From Leeuwenhoekiella blandensis MED217 (GTDB lineage Bacteria; Bacteroidota; Bacteroidia; Flavobacteriales; Flavobacteriaceae), in assembly GCF_000152985.1 (NCBI RefSeq), contig NZ_CH672395.1:831778-895777 (forward strand): 64,000 bases of DNA. Direction: 5' to 3'. Within the stretch, counting starts at the first letter, position 1. Each line of letters starts with the position of its first letter. Both the position numbers and the translations under genes were made by a program. Below, piece by piece: positions 27,588 through 36,234 of this stretch. Under the pieces are notes generated by a model. The model saw nothing but the letters and a program-made list of their open reading frames with translations. It did not search any database and was not told the origin of the DNA.

Positions 27588-28679
27588 ATGACAAACAAAA
27601 ACTACTATGCAATTATTATGGCCGGGGGAGTTGGTTCCCGATTTTGGCCACTGAGTAAAGCAAGTTATCCCAAGCAGTTTCACGATATTTTAGGAGCAGG
27701 AGAGACTTTAATACAACGTACTTTTGGGCGTTTGTCTCAAACCGTGCCTTCAGACAATGTTCTGGTGCTGACGAATGAGAACTATAAAGGACTGGTGAAC
27801 GAGCAGTTGCCTAAGGTTAAAGATGAAAATATCGTCTTAGAGCCTGCAATGCGTAATACAGCTCCGTGTATTTTACTAGCGGCTTTAAAAATTTATAAGG
27901 CGAATCCTGATGGTGTGATGATCGTCGCTCCCAGTGATCATTGGATCGAAGATGAGCAGGCTTTTTTAGCAGATTTAAACACTGCTTTTGAAGCTTGTGC
28001 TGCTGATGATTCTGAAGAAAAATTGTTGGTTACTTTGGGTATCGAACCAACCTTCCCACATACAGGTTATGGGTATATTCAATATACAGCTGGAGACGAT
28101 GCTGTAAAAGGAGTTAAGGCTTTTAAAGAGAAGCCCGATTATGAAACTGCGAAGCAATTTTTAGCAGAAGGAAATTATTCTTGGAATGCCGGTATTTTTA
28201 TCTGGAGTGCCAGAGCTATTATCGAAGCTTTCGAAAAATACCTTCCTGAGATGTACGCCTTATTCAATTCTGGTTTTGAAGCGCTAAATACAGATTCAGA
28301 ACAGCAATTTATTGTTGATAATTACGCTAAAGCCGAGAACATCAGTATCGATTATGGTATTCTTGAAAAAAGCGGTCACGTTGGGGTAATTCCTGCAACA
28401 TTTGACTGGAGTGATCTGGGTGCTTGGGGTGCCTTATATGACAACTTAGAAAAGGATAGTGAGGACAATGTAGTCGTAAATGCCAAAACGGTAATACGCG
28501 ATTCAGAAGGCAATCTCATTCGTTCTGAAAAAGGAAAAGTTGTTGTTATTGAAGGTTTAAAAGATTATATCGTAGTAGATAGTAATGAGGTTCTTGTAAT
28601 TATGCCAAAGGCTAAAGAACAAGATGTGAAAATTATACGTGCTGAAGTTGAAAAGAAATTTGGTTCAGACCTCGTTTAA
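27588..28679 (+). CDS. manC: Mannose-1-phosphate guanylyltransferase
   Basis: A 363-residue GDP-mannose pyrophosphorylase. The nucleotidyl-transfer signature IMAGGVGSRFWPLSK lies at about residues 10-24, then PKQFHDIL, the VAPSDHWI metal motif, GYGYIQY and FKEKPDYETA, and WNAGIFIWSA. It makes GDP-mannose for glycans or polysaccharides. It has only the nucleotidyltransferase part, without the C-terminal isomerase of longer enzymes. It sits fourth in the M28-SDR-sprT run, 9 nt after the SprT-like gene. Confidence 0.93.
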   Translation: MTNKNYYAIIMAGGVGSRFWPLSKASYPKQFHDILGAGETLIQRTFGRLSQTVPSDNVLVLTNENYKGLVNEQLPKVKDENIVLEPAMRNTAPCILLAALKIYKANPDGVMIVAPSDHWIEDEQAFLADLNTAFEACAADDSEEKLLVTLGIEPTFPHTGYGYIQYTAGDDAVKGVKAFKEKPDYETAKQFLAEGNYSWNAGIFIWSARAIIEAFEKYLPEMYALFNSGFEALNTDSEQQFIVDNYAKAENISIDYGILEKSGHVGVIPATFDWSDLGAWGALYDNLEKDSEDNVVVNAKTVIRDSEGNLIRSEKGKVVVIEGLKDYIVVDSNEVLVIMPKAKEQDVKIIRAEVEKKFGSDLV

Positions 28680-28685
28680 GCGTGA

Positions 28686-30116
28686 ATGGAAGAGCAAAAT
28701 AAGATAGCGCAGGACGAGAAAGTTTCGAATGAAGCAGTCAAGAGAGATGCGAAAACGCTTTGGTATAGTGTACGTACTTTTTTGTCTGAATTACTCGATA
28801 TACGAAGTGATACCGATCGGGATTCGACAATAGAAGCTGTCAAAAAGGATATTTCATTTAAAGGGCACAACGCCTGGATTTTGATCTTTTCCATATTTGT
28901 AGCGTCCATAGGTTTAAACGTAAGCAGTACTGCCGTAGTGATCGGGGCGATGCTTATTTCTCCGCTAATGGGACCTATCGTGGGTATCGGACTTTCTCTT
29001 GCGATTAATGATATTGAAACGCTCAAACGCTCTTTGATCAACTTAGCGGTGATGATCGTGCTCAGCGTACTTACAGCAACACTTTATTTTGCTGTTTCCC
29101 CTATTTCTGAATTGACTCCGGAACTCGAAGCCCGAACGTATCCAACCATTTTAGATGTTTTGGTAGCTATTTTTGGTGGTTTGGCACTCATTGTAGCTAA
29201 AACCAAAAAAGGGACCATTGCGAGTGTGATTTTTGGTGTGGCTATCGCCACGGCCTTGATGCCTCCTTTGTGTACCGTAGGCTACGGACTAGCAATGGGA
29301 GAATGGCAGTACTATGCGGGAGCCTTTTATCTCTTTTCGATCAATGCGGTGTTTATTGCACTTTCGACATTTTTGGTAGCTAAATTTTTACGCTTCCCGA
29401 TGGTGAAATATGCCAATTCTAAGCGCAGAAGATTTGTTACTCAAATGGCTTCGTTGATCGCATTGGTTGTGATGATTCCCAGTCTCTATTTGTTTTACAT
29501 ACTTTACAAAGAGCAGGTGTTTACTTCAGCAACTAAAGATTATGTGACTCGGGTAATCCGCTATGAGGGTGCTGAAGTTGTGAAGTTTTCACAAGATTAT
29601 AAAGCCAAGCGTATCGATGTGTATCTCATTGGGGCATTGGTCCCAAAAGCTAAAATTCAGGAGTGGTACAATCAGTTGACAGAGGAGGTTTCTTTGGCAG
29701 ATGTAAGTCTTAAAATACATCAGGGTTCTGATCAATCATCGCAAATGGCAGAGCAGCTTTCAAGCGCTGTAAAGTCGGGTATTCTTGAAGATCTCTATGT
29801 CAATAATCAGCAGGCATTGGCAGATAAGAATTCGCAAATTCAGTTGCTGGAAGATGAGATCAACAGACTTAAAGCTTCGGCTTTGCCTTTTCAAAGCTTG
29901 AGCGAAGAGGTGCACATTAATTATGAGAACATTGCACGTTTTGGTTTTTCGAATACGATAAATACCAATTTTGAAGAAGCAGATACTATTCCCACATTTC
30001 TCATAGAATGGAAGCCGTCACTTTCAGAAAATGCTAAGCGTAGAGAAGAGTTGAAACTGCGTGCATGGTTAAAAGTTAAGTACGATCTAGATACGCTTTC
30101 TATAGCGCGCTATTGA
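28686..30116 (+). CDS. DUF389 family membrane protein
   Basis: A 476-residue protein with about six transmembrane helices in residues 55-280. The conserved DUF389 segment is STAVVIGAMLISPLMGPIVGIG, with SVIFGVAIATALMPPLCTVGYG further on. A soluble C-terminal region ends in a coiled coil around residues 370-400 and a short alpha/beta domain. The family function is unknown. It is the last gene of the run and its stop overlaps the convergent ATP-binding protein gene by 7 nt. Confidence 0.88.
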   Translation: MEEQNKIAQDEKVSNEAVKRDAKTLWYSVRTFLSELLDIRSDTDRDSTIEAVKKDISFKGHNAWILIFSIFVASIGLNVSSTAVVIGAMLISPLMGPIVGIGLSLAINDIETLKRSLINLAVMIVLSVLTATLYFAVSPISELTPELEARTYPTILDVLVAIFGGLALIVAKTKKGTIASVIFGVAIATALMPPLCTVGYGLAMGEWQYYAGAFYLFSINAVFIALSTFLVAKFLRFPMVKYANSKRRRFVTQMASLIALVVMIPSLYLFYILYKEQVFTSATKDYVTRVIRYEGAEVVKFSQDYKAKRIDVYLIGALVPKAKIQEWYNQLTEEVSLADVSLKIHQGSDQSSQMAEQLSSAVKSGILEDLYVNNQQALADKNSQIQLLEDEINRLKASALPFQSLSEEVHINYENIARFGFSNTINTNFEEADTIPTFLIEWKPSLSENAKRREELKLRAWLKVKYDLDTLSIARY

Positions 30117-30880
30117 TTTTCTTTAATAACCGCTTCGCGTACTTTTTTAAACAAGTCTGAAGAATATACAAAGTTGGTCACATCATCATTATCAGCCTTA
30201 AATATGGTTTCTTTAGAACCTTCCCAGGCAAGATGTCCTTTTTGTAGAAAAACGATCTTTTCACCAATTTCCATCACCGAGTTCATGTCGTGCGTATTGA
30301 TGATGGTCGTGATCTCATACTCGTGTGTGATCTCTTGAATGAGGTTGTCAATGAGTGTTGCGGTACGTGGATCTAAACCAGAGTTTGGTTCATCACAAAA
30401 CAAATACTTTGGGTTGTTTACAATGGCGCGCGCAATCGCAACACGCTTTTGCATTCCTCCTGAAATTTCTGACGGAAGCTTATTATTAGCATTGATTAAG
30501 TTTACCCGTTTGATTACTTCATTGGCACGTTCTCGGCGTTCTGCTTTACGTTGTTTGGTAAACATCTTTAGCGGAAACATAATGTTTTCTTCAACCGTCA
30601 TCGAGTCAAACAAAGCGCTGCCTTGAAAAACCATTCCCATTTGCTCGCGTAACGTGCGTTGCTTTTCTGAAGATAATTCAGAGTACGCTTGACCATCATA
30701 TAAAATTTTACCTTCCGTAGGTCTGAAGAGCCCTAAAAGACATTTTAAAAATACGGTTTTACCAGAACCACTCTGACCAATAATCAAGTTGGTTTTTCCT
30801 TTTTCAAATGTGGTAGAGATTCCTTTTAAGACTAATTCATCTCCGCCAAATCCTTTCTTTAATTCTTTAACTTCGATCAT
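30110..30880 (-). CDS. ABC transporter ATP-binding protein, MlaF-like
   Basis: A 256-residue ATPase with Walker A IIGQSGSGKTVFLK (about 33-46), signature EISGGMQKRVAIARA, Walker B YLFCDEPNSGLDP and the H-loop in IINTHDM. The signature ISGGMQKRVA is typical of MlaF-type ATPases of phospholipid transporters. ATG 30878-30880 overlaps the stop of the permease gene by one base; a longer frame to 30940 would run far into that gene and is rejected. With the permease it probably moves phospholipids between inner membrane and a periplasmic MCE protein that is not encoded here. Confidence 0.92.
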   Translation of the reverse strand: MIEVKELKKGFGGDELVLKGISTTFEKGKTNLIIGQSGSGKTVFLKCLLGLFRPTEGKILYDGQAYSELSSEKQRTLREQMGMVFQGSALFDSMTVEENIMFPLKMFTKQRKAERRERANEVIKRVNLINANNKLPSEISGGMQKRVAIARAIVNNPKYLFCDEPNSGLDPRTATLIDNLIQEITHEYEITTIINTHDMNSVMEIGEKIVFLQKGHLAWEGSKETIFKADNDDVTNFVYSSDLFKKVREAVIKENQ

Positions 30881-31617
30881 TAGCTTAGGAGTAATTGGGT
30901 GATTAGATAATTTGAAAGAATGATGAATACACTCGTCCATACAAAGGATGTGGTACTTGCTTTACCTACTTCAAGCGCACCACCTTTCATATAATATCCA
31001 AAATATGATGGGATAGTGGCCAATAGAATTGCAAAAACAAAAGTTTTTATAAACGCATAAACCAGCTGAAAGGGAACAAAATCTTCTTGTAAACCTTGAA
31101 TAAATTGATCTCCGGTAGCAAAACCACCTAAAACTGCCGCGGTGTATCCGCCGAGAATTCCTAAAAACATAGCAATTGCGATCACAAACGGATAGAACAA
31201 CATCGCGATTATTTTAGGAAAAACCAGATAATTGAGGGAGTTGATCCCCATAACTTCTAAAGCATCAATCTGCTCGGTAACACGCATCGTACCTATGCTG
31301 GAGGTAATAAAAGAGCTCACTTTACCTGCCATAATGATAGAAATGAATGTTGGAGCAAATTCTAAGATTATAGATTGTCTTGATGCAAAACCTATGAGTG
31401 ATTTAGGAAGAATTGGGTTATCCATATTCAGTGCAGTTTGAATTGCGACCACACCACCCACAAAAAAGGAGATGAAACACACAATACCCAAAGAGCCTAT
31501 GATAAGGTCGTCGATCTCTTTAAGAACTAAATTACGTAGAACAGATGTTTTGGTGGGCTTGATAAAAACACCCTTAAGCATCATAAAATAAAGACCTATC
31601 TCTTTCAGGTATCCCAT
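30880..31617 (-). CDS. MlaE family ABC transporter permease
   Basis: A 245-residue membrane protein with five to six helices. The conserved MlaE segment is seen as SIGTMRVTEQIDALEVMGINS at about residues 110-130, with the preceding EFAPTFISIIMAGKVSS. It pairs with the ATPase gene downstream (1-nt overlap). The system is likely part of asymmetric outer-membrane lipid maintenance; the MCE substrate-binding protein is missing from the window. Confidence 0.93.
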   Translation of the reverse strand: MGYLKEIGLYFMMLKGVFIKPTKTSVLRNLVLKEIDDLIIGSLGIVCFISFFVGGVVAIQTALNMDNPILPKSLIGFASRQSIILEFAPTFISIIMAGKVSSFITSSIGTMRVTEQIDALEVMGINSLNYLVFPKIIAMLFYPFVIAIAMFLGILGGYTAAVLGGFATGDQFIQGLQEDFVPFQLVYAFIKTFVFAILLATIPSYFGYYMKGGALEVGKASTTSFVWTSVFIILSNYLITQLLLS

Positions 31618-31704
31618 AGTTATTTTTTCAGGTCTAAAAATAGCAAAAATAGGCGGGATGCATATTTAAGATTAACTTAAACTTACATCTTGCCTCTTAT
31701 GCTT

Positions 31705-31712
31705 TAGCTTTG
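31705..31712 (+). promoter_or_regulatory. Probable -7 box of the phosphatase gene
   Basis: TAGCTTTG lies 21 nt before the phosphatase ATG. At the -33 position the sequence is TTA instead of TTG. Confidence 0.45.
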
Positions 31713-31732
31713 TGTGTCTAAAAATTTAACTA

Positions 31733-33376
31733 ATGAATTTATTACCCTTAAAGTCGCTGGCGCTTGGTTTTGTCGCTTTAGCCGGTACTGTATCATTTGC
31801 TCAAGAAGCTTCGCAAAAGCCTAAACTTGTTGTAGGTATTGTGGTTGACCAAATGCGCTACGACTATCTTACACGATTTGAAAATCAATATGGAGAAGAT
31901 GGTTTTAAACGCCTCCAGAATGAAGGTTTTGATTGCCGAAACAACCACTATAATTATATGCCCACCAAAACGGCACCCGGGCATACTTCGATTTACACGG
32001 GAACTACTCCGCAAAATCATGGGATCATTTCAAACAGTTGGTACAATAAATTTGAGAAAAAGGATGTGTATTGTGCCGAAGATACCACTGTAGCTTCTGT
32101 TGGGACAACCGATGTTGGTCCCGGGCAAATGTCTCCACGACGTATGCGCACTTCTACCATCACAGATCAAAACAGATTGCACACTCAAATGCGCGGAAAA
32201 ACTATCGGTATTTCTATTAAAGATCGTGGTGCGATTCTTCCGGCAGGACACACTGCAAATGGCGCCTATTGGTTTCAGGGAGGTGACGAAGGCGTTTTTA
32301 TCACGAGCACTTATTATATGGATGAATTGCCAAAATGGGTAAAAAATTTCAATAAGAAAAAGCCGGCTAAGGCTTATATGAAGGATTGGGATACGTATAA
32401 ACCAATTAAAACCTACATAGAAAGTGGTGAAGATCTTAATGCTTATGAAGGAGGTTTTAGAGGAAAGGAAACAGCAACATTTCCTTATGACTTAAAGAAA
32501 TTAGGAAAAGAGAATGGTGGTTATAGCATATTGAAAACAACGCCTTACGGAAACTCGATCACTACAGATTTTGCACTTGCTGCTCTAGACGGCGAAGATC
32601 TTGGCCAAGATGCGGATACCGATTTCCTAGCAGTAAGTTACAGCTGTACCGATTATGTTGGACACAATTTTGGAGTAAATTCTAAAGAGGTTGAAGATAC
32701 CTATGTGCGTCTGGATCTAGAGATCGCAAAACTCTTAGAGGCATTAGATAAAAAAGTGGGCAAAGGAAATTACTCCGTATTTTTAACGGCTGATCACGCG
32801 GCGGTTCACGTTCCTTCTTTTTTAAGTGATAACAAGATTCCTTCTGGCTATTTTGATATGCGCAGTTTTAGAAAGGAATTGGAGGCTTTTATTCAGCAGA
32901 AATATGGTCGTGATGATTTGATCGAAGATATTTCTAACGATCAGGTGTTTTTTAGATATACCGTGCTGGCTGATGAAAGTATCGATGCCGAAGCTTTACA
33001 GAAAGACATAAAGCATTTTGCACTTCAGCATAAAAACATCAGCAAAGTGTATACGCGCGCTCAAATGGAGCAGGGATCTTACGATAGCGGTGTAGCTGCT
33101 TTGGTACAAAAAGGTTTTGATCAAGAGCGCAGTGGTGATGTGTTTTTTATTCTTGATCCGGGCTATTTAACCGGTGGTCCTACAGGTTCTTCTCACGGAA
33201 CACCGTACAGTTATGACACCCATGTGCCTCTGTTATTCTATGGAAACGGAATTAAAAATGGTCATACATTTGAGCAAACGGTAATCACTGATATTGCTCC
33301 AACCGTGGCTGCACTTTTAGGAATTCAAGACCCTAACGGCACAACCGGAACAGTGGTTTCTGAAGTGTTGAAATAG
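31733..33376 (+). CDS. pafA: PafA-type alkaline phosphatase
   Basis: A 547-residue secreted phosphatase with a signal peptide ending near residue 24. Metal and catalytic residues of the PafA family are in place: Asp in VVDQMRYDYL, the Thr nucleophile at residue 80 (KTAPGHTSIYTG), the KxR pair in ISIKDRGAI, AVSYSCTDYVGHNFG, TADHAAVHVP and GSSHGTPYSYD. The enzyme hydrolyses phosphomonoesters in the periplasm and, in Flavobacteria, gives phosphate release from organic phosphate without calcium. It is a single gene. No PHO box could be recognised. Confidence 0.93.
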   Translation: MNLLPLKSLALGFVALAGTVSFAQEASQKPKLVVGIVVDQMRYDYLTRFENQYGEDGFKRLQNEGFDCRNNHYNYMPTKTAPGHTSIYTGTTPQNHGIISNSWYNKFEKKDVYCAEDTTVASVGTTDVGPGQMSPRRMRTSTITDQNRLHTQMRGKTIGISIKDRGAILPAGHTANGAYWFQGGDEGVFITSTYYMDELPKWVKNFNKKKPAKAYMKDWDTYKPIKTYIESGEDLNAYEGGFRGKETATFPYDLKKLGKENGGYSILKTTPYGNSITTDFALAALDGEDLGQDADTDFLAVSYSCTDYVGHNFGVNSKEVEDTYVRLDLEIAKLLEALDKKVGKGNYSVFLTADHAAVHVPSFLSDNKIPSGYFDMRSFRKELEAFIQQKYGRDDLIEDISNDQVFFRYTVLADESIDAEALQKDIKHFALQHKNISKVYTRAQMEQGSYDSGVAALVQKGFDQERSGDVFFILDPGYLTGGPTGSSHGTPYSYDTHVPLLFYGNGIKNGHTFEQTVITDIAPTVAALLGIQDPNGTTGTVVSEVLK

Positions 33377-33514
33377 GGAAATACCTGAAATGGATGAAAA
33401 TTCCCGCTGATAATTAACTATTTTAACAATATGTTAACATTATTAATTATAATTCATAATTCATAATATTGTTTATTGTTAACATTTAAAATATTAATTA
33501 CGAGGTATTTAAAC

Positions 33515-33739
33515 ATGAAAAATACTATAATAGCATTAATATTGCTATTTAGTTTCACAATTGCCAGCGCTTTAACTGTTTTCACTGAGCGTACAGCGCA
33601 TAATTGTTCATATACTGGAGAAGATACTGATCGCTGTACAGCTAGTGAGGCTTATAGAAATGTCATTGTCTTGAGATGTAGATCTGGTAAAACATCTTGC
33701 TATTATGATTCACCAACCTTAACGCCATTTGACGATTAG
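33515..33739 (+). CDS. Small secreted Cys-rich peptide
   Basis: ATG 33515 gives 74 residues with a clear signal peptide (residues 1-19, ending TIASA). The mature part of about 55 residues has four cysteines (HNCSY, DRCTA, LRCRS and TSCYY) that could form two disulfides. The frame could extend to 33476 but that would displace the signal. Size, export and position just before a 6-bladed propeller gene resemble the NVEALA-type peptide arrangement of Bacteroidota, but the NVEALA motif itself is absent. Function unknown. Confidence 0.6.
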   Translation: MKNTIIALILLFSFTIASALTVFTERTAHNCSYTGEDTDRCTASEAYRNVIVLRCRSGKTSCYYDSPTLTPFDD

Positions 33740-33805
33740 TGTTAGTTTGGTATTTACAGTCTAGAACATTTCTAATACTTTAGAAGTGCTTTTTAATTTT
33801 AGAGT

Positions 33806-34855
33806 ATGAGATTTTTTTTAGTGTTTGTGTTTATCCAATTTTATCCGTGTCATTCTCAGAAAAGTTCTCTAGATGCATTGTCTACTACTTTTGCAAAGTT
33901 TCCAGTTAATAAATCAATTGAACTTGATGAGTTCTTTTCTATAGGCGATTTTTCTGTAGATCGATTCAATATTTATAATGACTCCTTATTAGTCATAAAA
34001 ATAGCTAATGAATCAAATAACCTTATTAAGTACGATTTGGTTACTCAAAAAGCTATAGGGGAATTTGTGAAGTCGGGTAGAAAATCAGATGAAGTATTAG
34101 GCTTTATGAGGTATGATTATTATGCAAATGATATTTGGATTTATGATATTGTAAAAAGTGGTCTTATGATATATAAGTACTCAACATTATATGACAGTAG
34201 TTTTAAACAATCTCGATTTTACAAATTACCTGATAATTACTATGATGTACAACTGCTTGATAGTAATACGTTTTTAACAAGTGGTAATTATAATTCTCCC
34301 TATTGGCTTGAAGAAATCAATTTACTAAGCGGTACAGTAGAAAAGCAGTATGTGCCTTACTCAGAAACCTGGCCAGATCAGTCCGTGACAAAAGCGGAGA
34401 AAACTGCTTATGAGAGTTTTTTATATGTAAAACCGGATAAGTCTAAGGCTGTTTTAGCTTCACGATATGCAGATCGCATACAATTAGTTAATCTGTCTGA
34501 TGGCAGTTATAAAGTAATAAAAGGGCCTGAAAATTTTGAACCTGATTTAATTGTGATGAAAGGCTATGATGACGCAAACATAAGCGCAAGGGGGAACGAT
34601 ACGAGATATGCTTTTGTAAGAGGTAAAACAACCAATGAATATATATACCTTTTATATTCAGGTAACAACCATGAGGGGATAAATCGCTCATACGGGAGGT
34701 ATATTTATAAATACGATTGGGATGGAAATCCTATAGAGCGTTTAGAATTACCGGAGTATTCCCGTGACTTTGCAGTGACTAGTGATGATCGTATAATTTA
34801 TACATATGATCCTAAAGATAAAATGATTAAAAAAGGGAAGTTAGACCTAGACTAA
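33806..34855 (+). CDS. 6-bladed beta-propeller protein (TolB-like / BF3164-like)
   Basis: A 349-residue exported protein. The signal peptide is short (about residues 1-17, FYPCHS near the end). The rest has repeated beta-strand blocks such as SLLVIKIANESNNLIKYDL, DIWIYDIVKSGLMIY and the YIYKYDWDGNPIERLEL block, with spacing of about 50 residues, which fits a six-bladed propeller of the TolB-like family of Bacteroidota. Members are often lipoproteins of unknown role. It lies 66 nt after the Cys-rich peptide gene and is likely cotranscribed with it. The IS element lies about 95 nt past its stop. Confidence 0.72.
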   Translation: MRFFLVFVFIQFYPCHSQKSSLDALSTTFAKFPVNKSIELDEFFSIGDFSVDRFNIYNDSLLVIKIANESNNLIKYDLVTQKAIGEFVKSGRKSDEVLGFMRYDYYANDIWIYDIVKSGLMIYKYSTLYDSSFKQSRFYKLPDNYYDVQLLDSNTFLTSGNYNSPYWLEEINLLSGTVEKQYVPYSETWPDQSVTKAEKTAYESFLYVKPDKSKAVLASRYADRIQLVNLSDGSYKVIKGPENFEPDLIVMKGYDDANISARGNDTRYAFVRGKTTNEYIYLLYSGNNHEGINRSYGRYIYKYDWDGNPIERLELPEYSRDFAVTSDDRIIYTYDPKDKMIKKGKLDLD

Positions 34856-34922
34856 CATTTTACTTTTTAGGTTAAAAAAAAATACTGTCAAACCCTTAAA
34901 TGTTTAGATTAGACAATAATAT

Positions 34923-34938
34923 AATTCCATATGGAATT
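34923..34938. repeat. 16-bp perfect palindrome next to the IS left end
   Basis: AATTCCATATGGAATT is a perfect palindrome 11 nt before the left inverted repeat of the insertion sequence. It may be a target feature or a remnant of a regulatory site. Confidence 0.6.
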
Positions 34939-34999
34939 ACTACATTAGACTGGACATAGAGTTGAATGAATATTATTGCAAGTTGTTAACTTAGCAATC

Positions 35000-35314
35000 A
35001 TGAGACGTAAAGCCAAACATTACACTTTAGAGTTTAAGCAAAAAGCAGTAGAATTAAGTTACGCCAAAGGCAGTGTAGCACAGGTTTGTGAGGACCTGGA
35101 TATCTTACCTGCTGTTCTTTACCGGTGGCGTAAAGAGCAAAAGAATTATGGTAAAAATAGTTTTCCCGGCCGTGGTAACCCTAAAATGACCGATCAACAA
35201 AAAGAGATAGCCCGTTTAAAGAAACAGCTCAAAGAAGCCGAATTAGAACGTGATATCTTAAAAAAGGCGATTGGCATCTTCTCCGCGAGCGACAAGAAAA
35301 ATACAGGTTCATAA
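35000..35314 (+). CDS. IS3-family transposase OrfA
   Basis: 104 residues from ATG 35000 (an in-frame TTG at 34976 is ignored). An HTH_Tnp_1-type DNA-binding domain opens the protein (YTLEFKQKAVELSYAKG, then VCEDLDILPAVLYRWRKE), followed by a leucine-zipper-like coiled coil EIARLKKQLKEAELERDIL. The slippery site for -1 frameshifting falls near codon 88, inside the last part of the coiled coil. Confidence 0.92.
   Translation: MRRKAKHYTLEFKQKAVELSYAKGSVAQVCEDLDILPAVLYRWRKEQKNYGKNSFPGRGNPKMTDQQKEIARLKKQLKEAELERDILKKAIGIFSASDKKNTGS
35260..35266 (+). promoter_or_regulatory. Programmed -1 frameshift site, A AAA AAG
   Basis: The heptamer is in the correct phase of orfA (A, then codons AAA and AAG). 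A -1 slip continues in the orfB frame (GDWHLLRERQEKYRFIKQ and on into OrfB), giving the OrfAB transposase. This is the standard IS3 mechanism. Confidence 0.85.
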
Positions 35315-35325
35315 AACAGCATCGT

Positions 35326-36180
35326 ATGAAATTTCCTGTTGAGAAGATGTGCACTATGTTAGCCGTGAGTAAAAGCGGTTATTACCACTGGTTGAAATCT
35401 GGTCCTAGCACCCTTTGGAAAGAAAATCAGAAGCTCTCTTCATTAATCAAAGATATATTTGAAGATAGTCACCAAAGCTATGGAGCTCCTAGAATAAAGG
35501 CTGAATTGAAAGCTTTGGGCTTTAAGGTATCAAAGCCTCGGGTAGCCCGTATAATGAAGGCAAACTATTTATACGCTAAGAGGAAGCGTAAGTTTAAAGC
35601 CACCACCGATAGTAACCATAAATATCCCATAGCACCAAACTTGTTGAACCAATGCTTTAATGTAGCCAGGGCTAATCAAGTATGGGTAAGCGATATTACC
35701 TATGTTCAGACCAATCAGGGTTGGAGTTACCTAACAGTGATCATTGATCTATTCAATAGAAAAGTTATAGGATGGGCTTTAAGTGATACCCTAAATACTG
35801 AGGATACTGTTATAAAAGCTTGGCAGATGGCTATTAAAAATACCACACTAACACAACCTTTGATATTCCATTCAGACCAAGGTATCCAATATGCCAGCCA
35901 AAGATTTACTAATCTACTTAAAAGCTATAATGACCTGGTAAAACAATCGATGAGTAGAAAAGGTAATTGCTGGGACAATGCCGTAGCTGAATCCTTTTTT
36001 AAATCTCTGAAAGTAGAATGGGTATATTGGCATAAATACAAGCTTAAATCACAGGCAGAGTTATCTATCTTTCAGTGGATAGAAACCTGGTACAATACCA
36101 GAAGAAGACATTCCTACTTAGGAAACAGAACTATTAAAGAATTTGAAATAGATATGTATAATCAAAAACTAGCAGCATAG
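35326..36180 (+). CDS. IS3-family transposase OrfB (DDE integrase core)
   Basis: The ATG at 35326 gives 284 residues, but the natural product is the OrfAB fusion made by frameshifting at 35260. An HTH_21 segment (DSHQSYGAPRIKAEL) comes before the rve core. The catalytic residues are Asp123 (VSDITY), Asp184 (HSDQGIQYA) and Glu222 (AVAESFFKSLK), and the C-terminal YNTRRRHSYLG is present. No inactivating change is visible, so the element may still be active. Confidence 0.93.
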   Translation: MKFPVEKMCTMLAVSKSGYYHWLKSGPSTLWKENQKLSSLIKDIFEDSHQSYGAPRIKAELKALGFKVSKPRVARIMKANYLYAKRKRKFKATTDSNHKYPIAPNLLNQCFNVARANQVWVSDITYVQTNQGWSYLTVIIDLFNRKVIGWALSDTLNTEDTVIKAWQMAIKNTTLTQPLIFHSDQGIQYASQRFTNLLKSYNDLVKQSMSRKGNCWDNAVAESFFKSLKVEWVYWHKYKLKSQAELSIFQWIETWYNTRRRHSYLGNRTIKEFEIDMYNQKLAA

Positions 36181-36234
36181 TCACTCAACTTAAAGTCCAG
36201 TTTTTTGTTGCAAGTCCAATATTAATATAACCGT

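Larger units (their letters stand above)
34950..36200 (+). mobile_element. IS3-family insertion sequence, apparently intact
   Basis: About 1.25 kb bounded by imperfect inverted repeats: CTGGACATAGAGTTGAATGA at the left (34950-34969) and the complement of the right end (36181-36200), 16 of 20 matching. It holds orfA, a slippery A AAA AAG heptamer and orfB with a complete DDE triad, the IS3 organisation. No convincing target duplication was seen at the ends. It lies between the propeller gene and the GLPGLI gene, whose start is 35 nt from the right end. Confidence 0.9.

Noticed and set aside
34940-36210. Target-site duplication around the IS element
   Set aside because: Bases flanking the inverted repeats (left TTAGA, right TTTTT) do not repeat; no 3-4 bp duplication could be supported.
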